Assembly (NCBI GenBank): GCA_046094825.1
Contig: JBJTIF010000146.1
Span: 1 to 25,520 of the forward strand
Length of the DNA: 25,520 nucleotides
Reading direction: 5' to 3'
Source of the DNA: JBJTIF01 sp046094825
GTDB lineage: Bacteria > Actinomycetota > UBA4738 > HRBIN12
Part shown: one piece after another, positions 6,364 to 14,239 of the stretch
Position numbering within the stretch: position 1 is the first letter of the stretch
Layout: the number at the start of each line of letters is the position of its first letter
Translations under genes and position numbers: made by a program
Notes under the pieces: generated by a model
Told to the model about the DNA's origin: nothing
Seen by the model: only the letters and a program-made list of their open reading frames with translations
The model's database searches: none

Positions 6364-7577
6364 TGCGACCGCTCCGGCGCCTCGCGGCGCTGGCGATCGC
6401 GGCGCTCCCGCTCCTCGCGACCGCGCCCGCCGCCGCGCAAGGGGGCATCGTCGAGGTCTCGCCGATCACCGCGCGCCTCGACGAGGCGACGACGACGACG
6501 GAGTACACGATCCAGGTGCTCGCGCCGGCCGACGCGGAGATCCAGGTCAACTGGAACAAGCCGAGCTGCGGCACCTGGGAGCGGCCGGCTCCGACGCTCT
6601 TCCGCTGGACCCACCCGCACCCGCCGTGCACCGATCCGCTCCTGCACCCCGACGAGGTGATCACGGTCCTCGTGACCGTGCGCGACCTCGACGTCCGCTT
6701 CACCTGCACGTACCGCGGCGCGGACTCCGGCACCGGCGAGCCGTGCACGTCGCGGAGCCTCGGCCTCACGCCGACGCCGACGATCCCGCCGTCCCCGACG
6801 GCAGGCCCGACCGCCGCTCCGACCGGGGCCGCCTCCCCGACCGACGTCGCGCCGACGCCGGACGCCCCGTCCGACCTGCCGATGCTCCTCGCGATCGGTG
6901 GTGGCGCCGTCCTCGCGGTCGCCCTCGTCGTCGGACTCGTCGTCTCGCTCCGACGCCGCCGCGAGCGCGCGCTCGACCCCTGCGCCCCGCGGCAGCGACG
7001 CGGCATGGGCTACCTCGCCGAGGAGATCTCGGCGTACGCGGTGGAGAACCGCGCGGCGGCGCTCCTCGCCGTCGGCCACGGACCGCTCGTCGGCGCGGTG
7101 TCGGGCGAACTCGGCGACGCGCTCGGCGACCTGTGGACCCCCGCTGGCGACCGCGCCGGTCGGGCGGCGTGGTCGTCGGTGCTCGGCACGGAGGACGGGC
7201 TCGTGCGCTCGACCCGCAACCCCGAACTCGCCGGCCGCGCCCGTGGGTGGCTCGGACCCGAGGGGACGTGGCGCGCCGCGGCGGAGGCGATCGCGGGGCG
7301 CATCACGAGGCGTTCGGGCACGGGCTACGCGCAGGCGAAGTCGCCCGGCTGGGCCGGCGGTTCGGGCTCGGTCATCGGTCGGCTCGCGGCCACGATCTCG
7401 GAGCCATCGGCGGCCGGGTGCCCCACGGTGCCGGTCCCCGACGTGACCTTCGCCACGTTCCCCGCCGACGTCGACCCCGCGGCGCCGGGGGAGCGCGTCC
7501 TCGTCCACCGTGTCGGGGGTGGCGAGCCGACGGCGATCGCGGTCGCGACGGCGAGCGTCGACGACCTCCCGGCCTGA
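6363..7577 (+). CDS. Single-pass membrane protein with Pro/Thr linker and unknown cytoplasmic domain
   Basis: Protein of 404 aa, not recognised. Visible parts in order: a Sec signal peptide (residues 1-26, ending APAAAQ); an extracytoplasmic domain to about residue 135 with several Cys (SCGTW, PPCTD, FTCTYRG, GEPCTS) that may form two disulfides; a Pro/Thr/Ala-rich linker (about 136-172); one membrane helix (about 174-196); a stop-transfer RRRRER; and a cytoplasmic region of about 200 aa beginning GMGYLAEEISAYAVENRAAALLAVGHG. The start codon overlaps the SCP2 stop. The layout is that of a type I membrane protein linking an outside sensor or binding domain to an inside domain. The cytoplasmic part shows no kinase, cyclase or protease motif I can recognise. 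The reading frame and topology are well supported; no function is claimed. Confidence 0.8.
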   Translation: MRPLRRLAALAIAALPLLATAPAAAQGGIVEVSPITARLDEATTTTEYTIQVLAPADAEIQVNWNKPSCGTWERPAPTLFRWTHPHPPCTDPLLHPDEVITVLVTVRDLDVRFTCTYRGADSGTGEPCTSRSLGLTPTPTIPPSPTAGPTAAPTGAASPTDVAPTPDAPSDLPMLLAIGGGAVLAVALVVGLVVSLRRRRERALDPCAPRQRRGMGYLAEEISAYAVENRAAALLAVGHGPLVGAVSGELGDALGDLWTPAGDRAGRAAWSSVLGTEDGLVRSTRNPELAGRARGWLGPEGTWRAAAEAIAGRITRRSGTGYAQAKSPGWAGGSGSVIGRLAATISEPSAAGCPTVPVPDVTFATFPADVDPAAPGERVLVHRVGGGEPTAIAVATASVDDLPA

Positions 7578-7595
7578 GCTCCGACGACGCCCCGA

Positions 7596-7617
7596 CCGCG
7601 CGGGCCAGCGCGCGCGG
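7596..7617 (+). terminator. GC-rich hairpin after the membrane protein gene
   Basis: The arms CCGCGCG (7596-7602) and CGCGCGG (7611-7617) pair over 7 bp with an 8-nt loop, 18 nt after the stop codon. There is no T-run, so it is only a candidate terminator. Confidence 0.3.
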
Positions 7618-7648
7618 GGCCACCCGCCGCCCGCGTCGGACATCGGCG

Positions 7649-7654
7649 TAGAAT
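7649..7654 (+). promoter_or_regulatory. Putative -10 (TAGAAT) of the importer operon
   Basis: TAGAAT is one of the closest matches to consensus in the window. It predicts a start near 7661 and a 5' leader of about 41 nt. No clear -35 is seen. Confidence 0.55.
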
Positions 7655-7662
7655 CCCCCCGA

Positions 7663-7679
7663 GCCGCCCTCCCGGCGGC
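7663..7679 (+). promoter_or_regulatory. 5'-terminal hairpin of the bmpA leader
   Basis: GCCGCC (7663-7668) pairs with GGCGGC (7674-7679) around a 5-nt loop. It would sit 2 nt from the predicted 5' end, with the Shine-Dalgarno AGGGGGAAGG (7691-7700) free downstream. A stabilising role is inferred. Confidence 0.4.
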
Positions 7680-7701
7680 GCGTCAGAGACAGGGGGAAGG
7701 C

Positions 7702-8757
7702 ATGCGGAATCGCTGGAAGGCGCCTGTCCTCGTCGCGGTCCTCGCCGTCGTCGCCGCCGCGTGCGGCGGTTCGGCGGACACGGGCGGCGGCGACGGCGGC
7801 ACCGGTACGGAGTGCACCTCGACGTTGAAGGTCGGTATCGCCTACGACGTCGGTGGTCTCGGTGACAAGTCCTTCAACGACGCGGCGAAGGCCGGTCTCG
7901 ATCAGGCCATCGCGGACGGACTCGTCTGCGAGGAGAACACGGTCGTGAACGAGGCGGACGCCACCGGGTCGAACCGCGACGCGAACATCCAGGCGCTCGC
8001 CGAGGGTGGGTACGACCTCGTCGTGGGCGTCGGCTTCGCGTTCTCGGAGGGCATCGCCGGCATCGCTCCGGACTTCCCCGACACGAACTTCATGGTCGTC
8101 GACGGGTACTCCGCGTTCGTCGCGGAGAACCCGAACGTCGCCGACTACGTGTTCAAGGAGCAGGAGGGTTCGTTCCTCGTCGGTGCGGCCGCCGCGCTGA
8201 AGTGCGCGTGCGACACGATCGGCTTCCTCGGCGGCCAGGTCGGCTCGCTGATCGGGAAGTTCGAGGCCGGCTACACGGCGGGTGCGAAGGCCGTGAACCC
8301 GAACATCAACGTGCTCGTCGAGTACATCGGCGACACGACGGCGGCCTTCAACGACCCCACCGCCGGCGAGGCGCTCTCGAACGCCATGTACGACGACGGC
8401 GCGGAGGTCGTGTACCACGCGTCCGGCGCGTCGGGAGCGGGGCTCTTCAACGCGGCGGTCGAGCAGGGCAAGTGGGCCATCGGTGTCGACTCGGACCAGT
8501 ACCTCACCGCGTCGCCCGACCAGCAGCCCTGGATCGTCACGTCGATGATCAAGCGCGTCGACACGGCCGTCTACCAGGCGATCAAGGCCACCCTCGAGGG
8601 CACGTTCGCCTCGGGCCAGACCGTCTTCGGTATGGCGGAGGATGGCGTCGGCTACTCGACGTCGAACCCGGAGCTGACGAGCGACATCACCGAGCAGCTC
8701 GAGGCCTACAAGGCCCAGATCATCTCGGGCGAGATCATCGTCCCGGACGCTCCGTAG
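7702..8757 (+). CDS. bmpA: BMP-family nucleoside-binding lipoprotein
   Basis: Protein of 351 aa, the substrate-binding part of an ABC importer. The N-terminus is a lipoprotein signal peptide (MRNRWK, hydrophobic stretch, VVAAAC with lipidated C21) followed by a Gly/Ser-rich tether. The mature protein starts LKVGIAYDVGGLGDKSFND, a signature of the BMP/Med family, and contains AEGGYDLVVGVGFAFSEG, GQVGSLIGKFEAGYTAG and a C-terminal substrate-pocket region (AIGVDSDQYL). BMP proteins mostly bind purine or pyrimidine nucleosides at the outer face of the membrane. ATG 7702 follows a strong Shine-Dalgarno. It is first in an operon with an ATPase and two permeases, which confirms the role. The exact nucleoside preference is not determined. 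Confidence 0.93.
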   Translation: MRNRWKAPVLVAVLAVVAAACGGSADTGGGDGGTGTECTSTLKVGIAYDVGGLGDKSFNDAAKAGLDQAIADGLVCEENTVVNEADATGSNRDANIQALAEGGYDLVVGVGFAFSEGIAGIAPDFPDTNFMVVDGYSAFVAENPNVADYVFKEQEGSFLVGAAAALKCACDTIGFLGGQVGSLIGKFEAGYTAGAKAVNPNINVLVEYIGDTTAAFNDPTAGEALSNAMYDDGAEVVYHASGASGAGLFNAAVEQGKWAIGVDSDQYLTASPDQQPWIVTSMIKRVDTAVYQAIKATLEGTFASGQTVFGMAEDGVGYSTSNPELTSDITEQLEAYKAQIISGEIIVPDAP

Positions 8758-8776
8758 AGCGACCGGCGGCAGGCTG

Positions 8777-10306
8777 ATGGACGAGCGAGGGGCGGGGAGC
8801 ACAGGCTCCCCGCCCCTCGTCCTCCTCGAGCGCATCTCGAAGCGGTTCCCCGGCGTCCTCGCGAACGACGCCGTCGACCTCGAGCTCCGGGCGGGGGAGA
8901 TCCATGCCCTCGTCGGCGAGAACGGCGCGGGGAAGTCGACGCTCATGCGCGTCCTCTACGGGATGTACCCCGCGGACGGTGGGCGGATCCTCGTCCGGGG
9001 TGAGGAGGCGAGGATCGCGAGTCCGCGCGACGCGATCGCGCGGGGCATCGGGATGGTCCACCAACACTTCGTCCTCGTCGACCCGTTCACCGTCACGGAG
9101 AACGTGATCCTCGGTGACGAGGGTGGCGAGATCCTCGACACGTCGACGGCGACCGCGAAGGTCCGCGAGCTCGCGGACGCGTACGGGTTCCGCATCGACC
9201 CCGACGCGACCGTGGAGACCCTCTCCGTCGGCGAGCAGCAGCGTGTCGAGATCCTGAAGGCCCTGTACCGCGGCGTCGAGATCCTCATCCTCGACGAGCC
9301 GACCGCCGTGCTCACCCCCGGCGAGACGCAGGAGCTCTTCGAGAACCTCCGCGGGCTCCGGGCCGCGGGGAAGTCCATCGTGTTCATCAGCCACAAGCTC
9401 GACGAGGTGCTCGGCATCGCGGACCGGATCACCGTCCTTCGGCGCGGCCGGGTCGTCGGGGAGACGACACCGGTGCGCACGTCGAAGGCGGCCCTCGCCG
9501 AGATGATGGTCGGTCGGCCCGTCCTCTTCCGGCTCGACAAGCCGCAGGTCGACCGCGGCGCGCCGATCCTGCGCGTCGAGGACCTCGAGTGCGACGGACG
9601 CCTGAAGGGCGTCACGTTCGAGGTGCGGGCGGGCGAGATCCTCGGCATCGCCGGCGTCGAGGGCAACGGGCAGCGCGAGCTCGCCGAGACCCTCATGGGG
9701 TTGCGGCCCGCGACCGCCGGGCGCGTGCTCCTCGAGGGCCGCGATCTCGCGGGCGTCCCCGTCGCCGACATCCGCAACGCGGGCGTCGCGTACATCCCGG
9801 AGGACCGACACGGCCAGGGGCTCGTCCTCGACATGACGGTGTGGGAGAACGGCGTCCTCGGACGCCAGGACGACGTGCCGTTCTCGACGCGGTTCGGCAT
9901 CCTCGTCGTGAAGCCGATCCGCGACCTCGCTCGCCGGCTCATCGAGCGGTTCGACGTACGGGCCCGGAGCATCGACGTGACCGCCGCGACGCTCTCCGGG
10001 GGCAACCAGCAGAAGCTCATCCTCGCCCGCGAGCTCGAGACCGACCCGCGGCTCCTCATCGCCGCGCAGCCGACGCGCGGCCTCGACGTCGGCGCGATCG
10101 AGTTCGTGTGGCGGCAGATGCTCGCCCAGAAGGCGGCGGGCCGGGCGGTCCTGCTCATCTCGGCGGAGCTCGACGAGATCTACGCGCTCTCCGATCGGAT
10201 CCTCACCCTCTACGAGGGCAGGGTCACCGGGGAGTTCACGCCCGACGTCGCGCCCGAACGCCTCGGTCTCGCGATGCTCGGACGGACCGAAGAGGCGGTG
10301 GCCTGA
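8777..10306 (+). CDS. Nucleoside ABC importer ATPase (two nucleotide-binding domains)
   Basis: Protein of 509 aa with two fused ABC domains, the RbsA/YufO-type layout. The first has Walker A GENGAGKST (47-55), Q-loop VHQHFVLV, signature LSVGEQQRVEILKAL and Walker B ILILDEPTAVLTP. The second has a degenerate Walker A (GVEGNGQREL, no Lys), PEDRHGQGLVLDMTVWEN, signature LSGGNQQKLILAREL and AAQPTRGLDVGA, the usual asymmetry of this class. It powers uptake through the two permeases encoded next. ATG 8777 is 19 nt after the bmpA stop and is the only start before the first conserved strand. Its codons 4-15 lie inside a perfect 15-bp hairpin, which may lower its expression relative to bmpA. The stop overlaps the next ATG. 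Confidence 0.94.
   Translation: MDERGAGSTGSPPLVLLERISKRFPGVLANDAVDLELRAGEIHALVGENGAGKSTLMRVLYGMYPADGGRILVRGEEARIASPRDAIARGIGMVHQHFVLVDPFTVTENVILGDEGGEILDTSTATAKVRELADAYGFRIDPDATVETLSVGEQQRVEILKALYRGVEILILDEPTAVLTPGETQELFENLRGLRAAGKSIVFISHKLDEVLGIADRITVLRRGRVVGETTPVRTSKAALAEMMVGRPVLFRLDKPQVDRGAPILRVEDLECDGRLKGVTFEVRAGEILGIAGVEGNGQRELAETLMGLRPATAGRVLLEGRDLAGVPVADIRNAGVAYIPEDRHGQGLVLDMTVWENGVLGRQDDVPFSTRFGILVVKPIRDLARRLIERFDVRARSIDVTAATLSGGNQQKLILARELETDPRLLIAAQPTRGLDVGAIEFVWRQMLAQKAAGRAVLLISAELDEIYALSDRILTLYEGRVTGEFTPDVAPERLGLAMLGRTEEAVA
8786..8819 (+). promoter_or_regulatory. Perfect 15-bp hairpin at the start of the ATPase gene
   Basis: CGAGGGGCGGGGAGC (8786-8800) is exactly complementary to GCTCCCCGCCCCTCG (8805-8819) around the 4-nt loop ACAG. 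It begins 6 nt after the ATG at 8777 and 28 nt after the bmpA stop. There is no T-run, so a role in mRNA 3'-end protection of bmpA or in reducing ATPase translation is more likely than termination. Confidence 0.7.
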
Positions 10307-11451
10307 TGGCGGTCGAACGCGCCGCCCTCGAGCGTGCGGCCGGTCGCGAGCGGCTCCTCGGGACGTTCGGCGCGCTCGGCGGCGCCCTCGCGATCGCCCT
10401 CGTCCTCGGCTCGGTGCTCATCCTCCTCTACGGCGAGAGCCCGCTGAGCGTCTACGCGAGCATCCTCGACGCGTCGTTCGGGTCGACGACCGGTCTCGGC
10501 TACGTCCTCGCGAGCGCGACGCCGCTCATCTTCTCCGGTCTCGCGGTCGCGGTCTGCTTCAAGGCTGGCCTGTTCAACATCGGCGTCGAGGGCCAGTACC
10601 TCGTCGGGATGGTCGGTGCCGCCTTCGCGGCGCTCTACCTCCCGCAGGATCTGCCCGGGTTCCTCCTCGTCCCGGCGATCCTCATCGCCGCGATGCTCGG
10701 CGGCCTCGCCTGGGCTGCGATCCCCGCGCTCCTCAAGGTGAAGACCGGGGCGCACGAGGTCGTGACGACGATCATGCTGAACGGCGTCGCGGGGAGCCTC
10801 GTCGCGTGGGCGATCAACTTCCCCCTCCGCTTCGTCCCGCCTCCCGGCCAGAACGTCGACCTCCGGAGCCGGAACTTCCCGACGCAGGGCCTCGTCGGCG
10901 ACCTCGGGCAGTACATCGGCGTGAGCGGCGGCGCCCACCTCTCCTGGTTGCTCCTGCTCGCGGTCGCCGCGGCGGGGGTCACGTGGTTCCTCCTGCGGCG
11001 CACCCGCCTCGGCTACGAGGCCCGCGCGGTCGGCGCGACCCCGGGGTCGGCGCGCGCCGCGGGCATCCGGATCGACTCGACCCAGGTGCGGCTGTTCCTC
11101 ATCTCCGGCGCGCTCGCGGGCCTCGCCGGCATGCAGCAGATCCTCGCGGACAAGGGCTACCTGCCGCAGAACTACATCGCCCAGGTCGGCTTCACGGGCA
11201 TCTCCGTGGCCTTCCTCGGGCAGAACAACCCGATCGCGATCGTCTTCGCGGCGATCCTGTGGGGGATCCTCTCGCGGGGGGAGACCGCGCTCCAGATCAC
11301 GAGCTCGGTGCCGCGCGAGTTCATCATCATCCTCCAGAGCATCCTCATCCTGTCCGTCGTCATCACGTACCTCATCGCGAAGCGGCGGCTCGCCGCGCGT
11401 GAGCTCTCCCGCGCCGCCGAGGTCGAGCGCGATGCCGAGGCGGCCGCCTGA
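10306..11451 (+). CDS. Nucleoside ABC importer permease 1
   Basis: Protein of 381 aa, a BPD_transp_2 type permease (NupP/YufP-like). A cytosolic N-terminus of about 20 residues is followed by many hydrophobic helices: GALGGALAIALVLGSVLILL, the region around LASATPLIFSGLAVAVCFKA, then the family mark GLFNIGVEGQYLVGMVGAA, the KTGAHEVVTTIMLNGVAGS coupling region and several helices to residue 365, with a charged C-terminal tail. The ATG overlaps the ATPase stop (TGATG), and the stop overlaps the next permease's ATG, so ATPase and permeases are translationally coupled. Together with permease 2 it forms the membrane channel for the ligand delivered by the BMP lipoprotein. Confidence 0.93.
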   Translation: MAVERAALERAAGRERLLGTFGALGGALAIALVLGSVLILLYGESPLSVYASILDASFGSTTGLGYVLASATPLIFSGLAVAVCFKAGLFNIGVEGQYLVGMVGAAFAALYLPQDLPGFLLVPAILIAAMLGGLAWAAIPALLKVKTGAHEVVTTIMLNGVAGSLVAWAINFPLRFVPPPGQNVDLRSRNFPTQGLVGDLGQYIGVSGGAHLSWLLLLAVAAAGVTWFLLRRTRLGYEARAVGATPGSARAAGIRIDSTQVRLFLISGALAGLAGMQQILADKGYLPQNYIAQVGFTGISVAFLGQNNPIAIVFAAILWGILSRGETALQITSSVPREFIIILQSILILSVVITYLIAKRRLAARELSRAAEVERDAEAAA

Positions 11452-12419
11452 TGTTCACCGACATCGCCGTCGCACTCCAGATCTCGTTCACGTACTTCAC
11501 GATCTTCTACCTGACGGGTACCGGCGGGCTGTTCAGCGAACGCTCGGGCATCGTGAACATCGGCCTCGAGGGCCTCATGATCATCGGGACGGTCACCGGG
11601 GCGTTCGGCGCTCGCTACTTCACCGACACGATGGGCCTCGGCGAGATCTGGGGGCCGCTCCTGGGCCTGCTGCTCGGCGCGCTCTGCGCGATGCTCTTCG
11701 CGGGTATCCACGCGCTCGCGACGGTGACCTTCCGCACGGACCACATCGTCTCGGGCGTCGTCATCAACCTCGCGGCGATCGGCGTCGCGCGGTACCTCTC
11801 GCAGGCGTTCTTCGGTCAGGCGACGCAGTCGGATCCCGGCGGTCCGCGGCTGCCGCGCATCGACATCCCGTTCCTGTCCTCGCTGCCCGAGGGGCTCGGC
11901 CGCGCGTTCTCGAACCTCTCGCCGTTCGTCCTCCTCGCGGCGGTCGCCATCGTGCCCGTGTGGTTCGCGCTCTACCGCACCCGCTGGGGCCTGCGGCTGC
12001 GCTCGTGCGGGGAGAACCCGGAGGCCGCCCGGTCGCTCGGGCTGAACGTGAGCGCGTACCGGTACCAGGGCGTGCTCCTGTCGGGCTTCTTCGCGGGCGC
12101 GTCGGGTGCGTTCCTCGCCTCGGAGATCATCGGCAACTGGCGCGAGGGCCAGACGCTCGGCTTCGGGTTCATCTCGCTCGCGGCGCTCATCATCGCGAAC
12201 TGGAACCCGCGGAGGCTCCTGTTCTTCGCGTGGCTCTTCGGCTTCGCGCAGGCGATCCCGCTCCGGCTGAACGACGCGCCGATCATCTCGCTCCTTCCGG
12301 CGCAGTTCATCCGGATGATCCCCTACGTCGTCACGATCGTCGCGATCGCCGGGGTCGTGGGCAAGGTCCGTCCGCCGGCGGCCGCGGGCAAGGCGTACGA
12401 GGGCGGGACGACGATCTAG
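11451..12419 (+). CDS. Nucleoside ABC importer permease 2
   Basis: Protein of 322 aa, the shorter partner permease (NupQ/YufQ-like, BPD_transp_2). The conserved block GIVNIGLEGLMIIGTVTGAFGA lies at about residues 35-56, and TDHIVSGVVINLAAIGVARYL at about 96-116; the SCGENPEAARSLGLNVSAYRYQG segment is the cytosolic loop expected to contact the ATPase. The helices then continue to about residue 308. The ATG overlaps the stop of permease 1. It ends 25 nt before the 3' end of the convergent upp gene, with a GC-rich hairpin between them. Length and motifs are normal; no defect is seen. Confidence 0.93.
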   Translation: MFTDIAVALQISFTYFTIFYLTGTGGLFSERSGIVNIGLEGLMIIGTVTGAFGARYFTDTMGLGEIWGPLLGLLLGALCAMLFAGIHALATVTFRTDHIVSGVVINLAAIGVARYLSQAFFGQATQSDPGGPRLPRIDIPFLSSLPEGLGRAFSNLSPFVLLAAVAIVPVWFALYRTRWGLRLRSCGENPEAARSLGLNVSAYRYQGVLLSGFFAGASGAFLASEIIGNWREGQTLGFGFISLAALIIANWNPRRLLFFAWLFGFAQAIPLRLNDAPIISLLPAQFIRMIPYVVTIVAIAGVVGKVRPPAAAGKAYEGGTTI

Positions 12420-12440
12420 CGGCGGGCCCGCGTCCGCCGC
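12419..12440. terminator. Convergent hairpin between permease 2 and upp
   Basis: GCGGCGG (12419-12425) pairs with CCGCCGC (12434-12440), extended by one G-T pair, around a 6-nt loop. It can form on both strands between two convergent genes. There is no T-run. Confidence 0.4.
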
Positions 12441-12443
12441 CGG

Positions 12444-13058
12444 CTACGTGCCGAAGAGACGGTCGCCGAAGTCCCCGAGGCCCGGCACGATGTAGCCGTG
12501 CTCGTTCAGGTGGTCGTCGACGGCCGCCGTGAAGATCCGCACGTCCGGGTGGTCGGCCCGCATCCTCTCGATGCCCTCGGGCGCGGCGACGACGCAGGCG
12601 AAGCGCACGGACGCCGGGTCACCCTCCCGCACCGCGGCGCACGCCGCCGCCGCCGAGCCGCCGGTCGCGAGCATCGGGTCGAGCACGAGCGCATGGCGTC
12701 CCGCGAGCGGGGGGAGCTTCCGGTAGTACGTCTGCGGTCGGAGCGAGGACTCGTCGCGCTCGAGCCCGAGGTAGCCGACCGCGATCTCGGGGAGGAGCTC
12801 CGCAGCGGCCTCGAGCATCCCGAGACCGGCGCGCAGGACCGGGACGGCGACGACCTGCTCGAGCTCGACCCCGCCGGTCGTCGCGAGCGGCGTCCGCACC
12901 TCCACCGGCCGCGTCGGGAGGTCACGGAGCGACTCGAGGACGATCGCGAAGGCGAGGCGCTTCGCGAGCACGCGGAACACCGACGGCGGGGTCGTCTCGT
13001 CGCGGAGCGACGTGAGGAGGTGCGCCGCGAGCGGGTGGTCGACGACGGTGACGTCCAC
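12444..13058 (-). CDS. upp: Uracil phosphoribosyltransferase
   Basis: Protein of 204 aa, the normal length for bacterial UPRT. It converts uracil plus PRPP to UMP in the cytosol. Diagnostic segments are the N-terminal DHPLAAHLLTSLRDETTPP, VPVLRAGLGMLEAA, a YYRKLPPL flexible region, the PRPP loop LVLDPMLATGGSA (about residues 123-135) and the C-terminal uracil-binding GYIVPGLGDFGDRLFGT. Start GTG 13058 has TAGCAT 6 nt upstream and no Shine-Dalgarno. The gene converges on the nucleoside importer; import of nucleosides, cleavage to uracil and salvage by UPRT would form a pathway, although no nucleosidase or phosphorylase gene is in the window. Confidence 0.96.
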   Translation of the reverse strand: MDVTVVDHPLAAHLLTSLRDETTPPSVFRVLAKRLAFAIVLESLRDLPTRPVEVRTPLATTGGVELEQVVAVPVLRAGLGMLEAAAELLPEIAVGYLGLERDESSLRPQTYYRKLPPLAGRHALVLDPMLATGGSAAAACAAVREGDPASVRFACVVAAPEGIERMRADHPDVRIFTAAVDDHLNEHGYIVPGLGDFGDRLFGT

Positions 13059-13064
13059 GCGCGG

Positions 13065-13070
13065 ATGCTA
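13065..13070 (-). promoter_or_regulatory. Putative leaderless -10 (TAGCAT) for upp
   Basis: On the minus strand TAGCAT is followed by 6 nt and GTG (13058-13056), the standard leaderless spacing of this window. Confidence 0.55.
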
Positions 13071-13162
13071 CTCCGGTCAGGCGATGTGGGAGGCACGGAG
13101 GCGAGCACGACCGCGAGCTCGGCCGCACGTGCGGTCGGTTGCCACCGTGGGGCGGGCCCGCC

Positions 13163-13168
13163 CACAAT
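13163..13168 (+). promoter_or_regulatory. Putative -10 (CACAAT) for aroF
   Basis: CACAAT predicts a start near 13175 and a leader of about 23 nt containing GGGAGGA (13183-13189). It is divergent from the upp promoter about 95 bp away. Confidence 0.45.
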
Positions 13169-13197
13169 GGGCGTCCCCGGACGGGAGGACCGACCCG

Positions 13198-14223
13198 ATG
13201 GTCATCGTCATGCACCGCGAGGCCACCGAGGCCGACGTCGAGGCCGTCGCGGCGCGTGCCCGGGCCGCAGGCGGCGAGGCGTTCATCTCCCGGGGAGCCG
13301 TCCACACGATCGTCGGGCTCGTCGGGGACTCCGAGCGCTTCGAGGCCGTGCCGTTCCGCGACCTCCCGGGTGTCGAGCGCGTCATCGTCATCGGGCAGCC
13401 CTACAAGATGGTCGCCCGCGACCTCCACCCGCAGGCCTCGAGCGTCGCGATCGGGTCCACCCGCATCGGTCGGGAGACCTGCACGCTCATCGCCGGACCG
13501 TGCGCGGTCGAGAGCGAGGAGCAGGCGATGGCTGCGGCGCTCGCCGCGAAGGAAGCCGGCGCCCTCGTCCTGCGCGGCGACGTCTACAAGCCCCGGACGT
13601 CTCCGTACTCGTTCCAGGGCCTCGGCGAAGAGGGACTCGCGATCCTCGAGGCGTGTCGTGCGGCGACGGGACTCCCGATCGTCGTCGAGGTCGTCGACGC
13701 GACGCACGTCGGACGGGTCGCGGAGGTCGCGGACTGCCTGCGGGTCGGCACCCGCAACGCCCAGAACTTCGAGCTCCTGAAGGAGGTCGGCCGCGCCGGT
13801 CGCCCCGTGATGCTGAAGCGGGGCTTCGCGATGACGATCGACGAGTGGCTGCAGGCCGCGGAGTACATCGCGCAGCGGGGCAATTCGGACGTGATCCTCT
13901 GCGAGCGCGGCATCCGGACCTTCGAGACCGCGACCCGCAACACGCTCGACCTCGCGGGCATGGCGGTCGCGCAGGCGAAGAGTCACCTGCCGGTCATCGT
14001 CGACCCCTCGCACGCGGTCGGCAAGCGCGACCTCGTCGCGTCGATGGCGCTCGCCGCCGTCGCCGCGGGCGCCGACGCGATCATGGTCGACGTGCACCCG
14101 GCGCCGGAGACCGCCCTCGTCGACGGCGCGCAGGCGCTCACGCCGGCGGAGGTGAAGGACCTCGGGCAGCGGATCGCGGCGGTCGCCGCGGCGATCGGTC
14201 GCCCGATGCAGCGCTCGCGGTAG
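13198..14223 (+). CDS. aroF: 3-deoxy-7-phosphoheptulonate (DAHP) synthase
   Basis: Protein of 341 aa. It condenses phosphoenolpyruvate and erythrose 4-phosphate, the entry step to chorismate and the aromatic amino acids. Residues 1-70 form the ferredoxin-like regulatory domain of the type I-beta enzymes (MVIVMHREATEADVEAV onwards). The barrel starts with IAGPCAVES (metal ligand C102), then LRGDVYKPRTSPYSFQG, VGTRNAQNFELL, MLKRG, LCERGIRTFE, TRNTLDL, IVDPSHAVGKRDL and DVHPAPETALVDGAQAL, covering the known metal and substrate sites. The family's usual DGHP appears here as DVHP. ATG 13198 has the Shine-Dalgarno GGGAGGA 8 nt upstream. The N-terminal domain in this class usually mediates feedback inhibition by aromatic products; that is family knowledge, not visible here. 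Confidence 0.95.
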   Translation: MVIVMHREATEADVEAVAARARAAGGEAFISRGAVHTIVGLVGDSERFEAVPFRDLPGVERVIVIGQPYKMVARDLHPQASSVAIGSTRIGRETCTLIAGPCAVESEEQAMAAALAAKEAGALVLRGDVYKPRTSPYSFQGLGEEGLAILEACRAATGLPIVVEVVDATHVGRVAEVADCLRVGTRNAQNFELLKEVGRAGRPVMLKRGFAMTIDEWLQAAEYIAQRGNSDVILCERGIRTFETATRNTLDLAGMAVAQAKSHLPVIVDPSHAVGKRDLVASMALAAVAAGADAIMVDVHPAPETALVDGAQALTPAEVKDLGQRIAAVAAAIGRPMQRSR

Positions 14224-14239
14224 ACGGTCCGTCGGGGCT

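Noticed and set aside
7578..7701. Riboswitch upstream of the nucleoside importer
   Set aside because: The predicted leader is only about 41 nt with one short hairpin, too small for a purine or other known aptamer.
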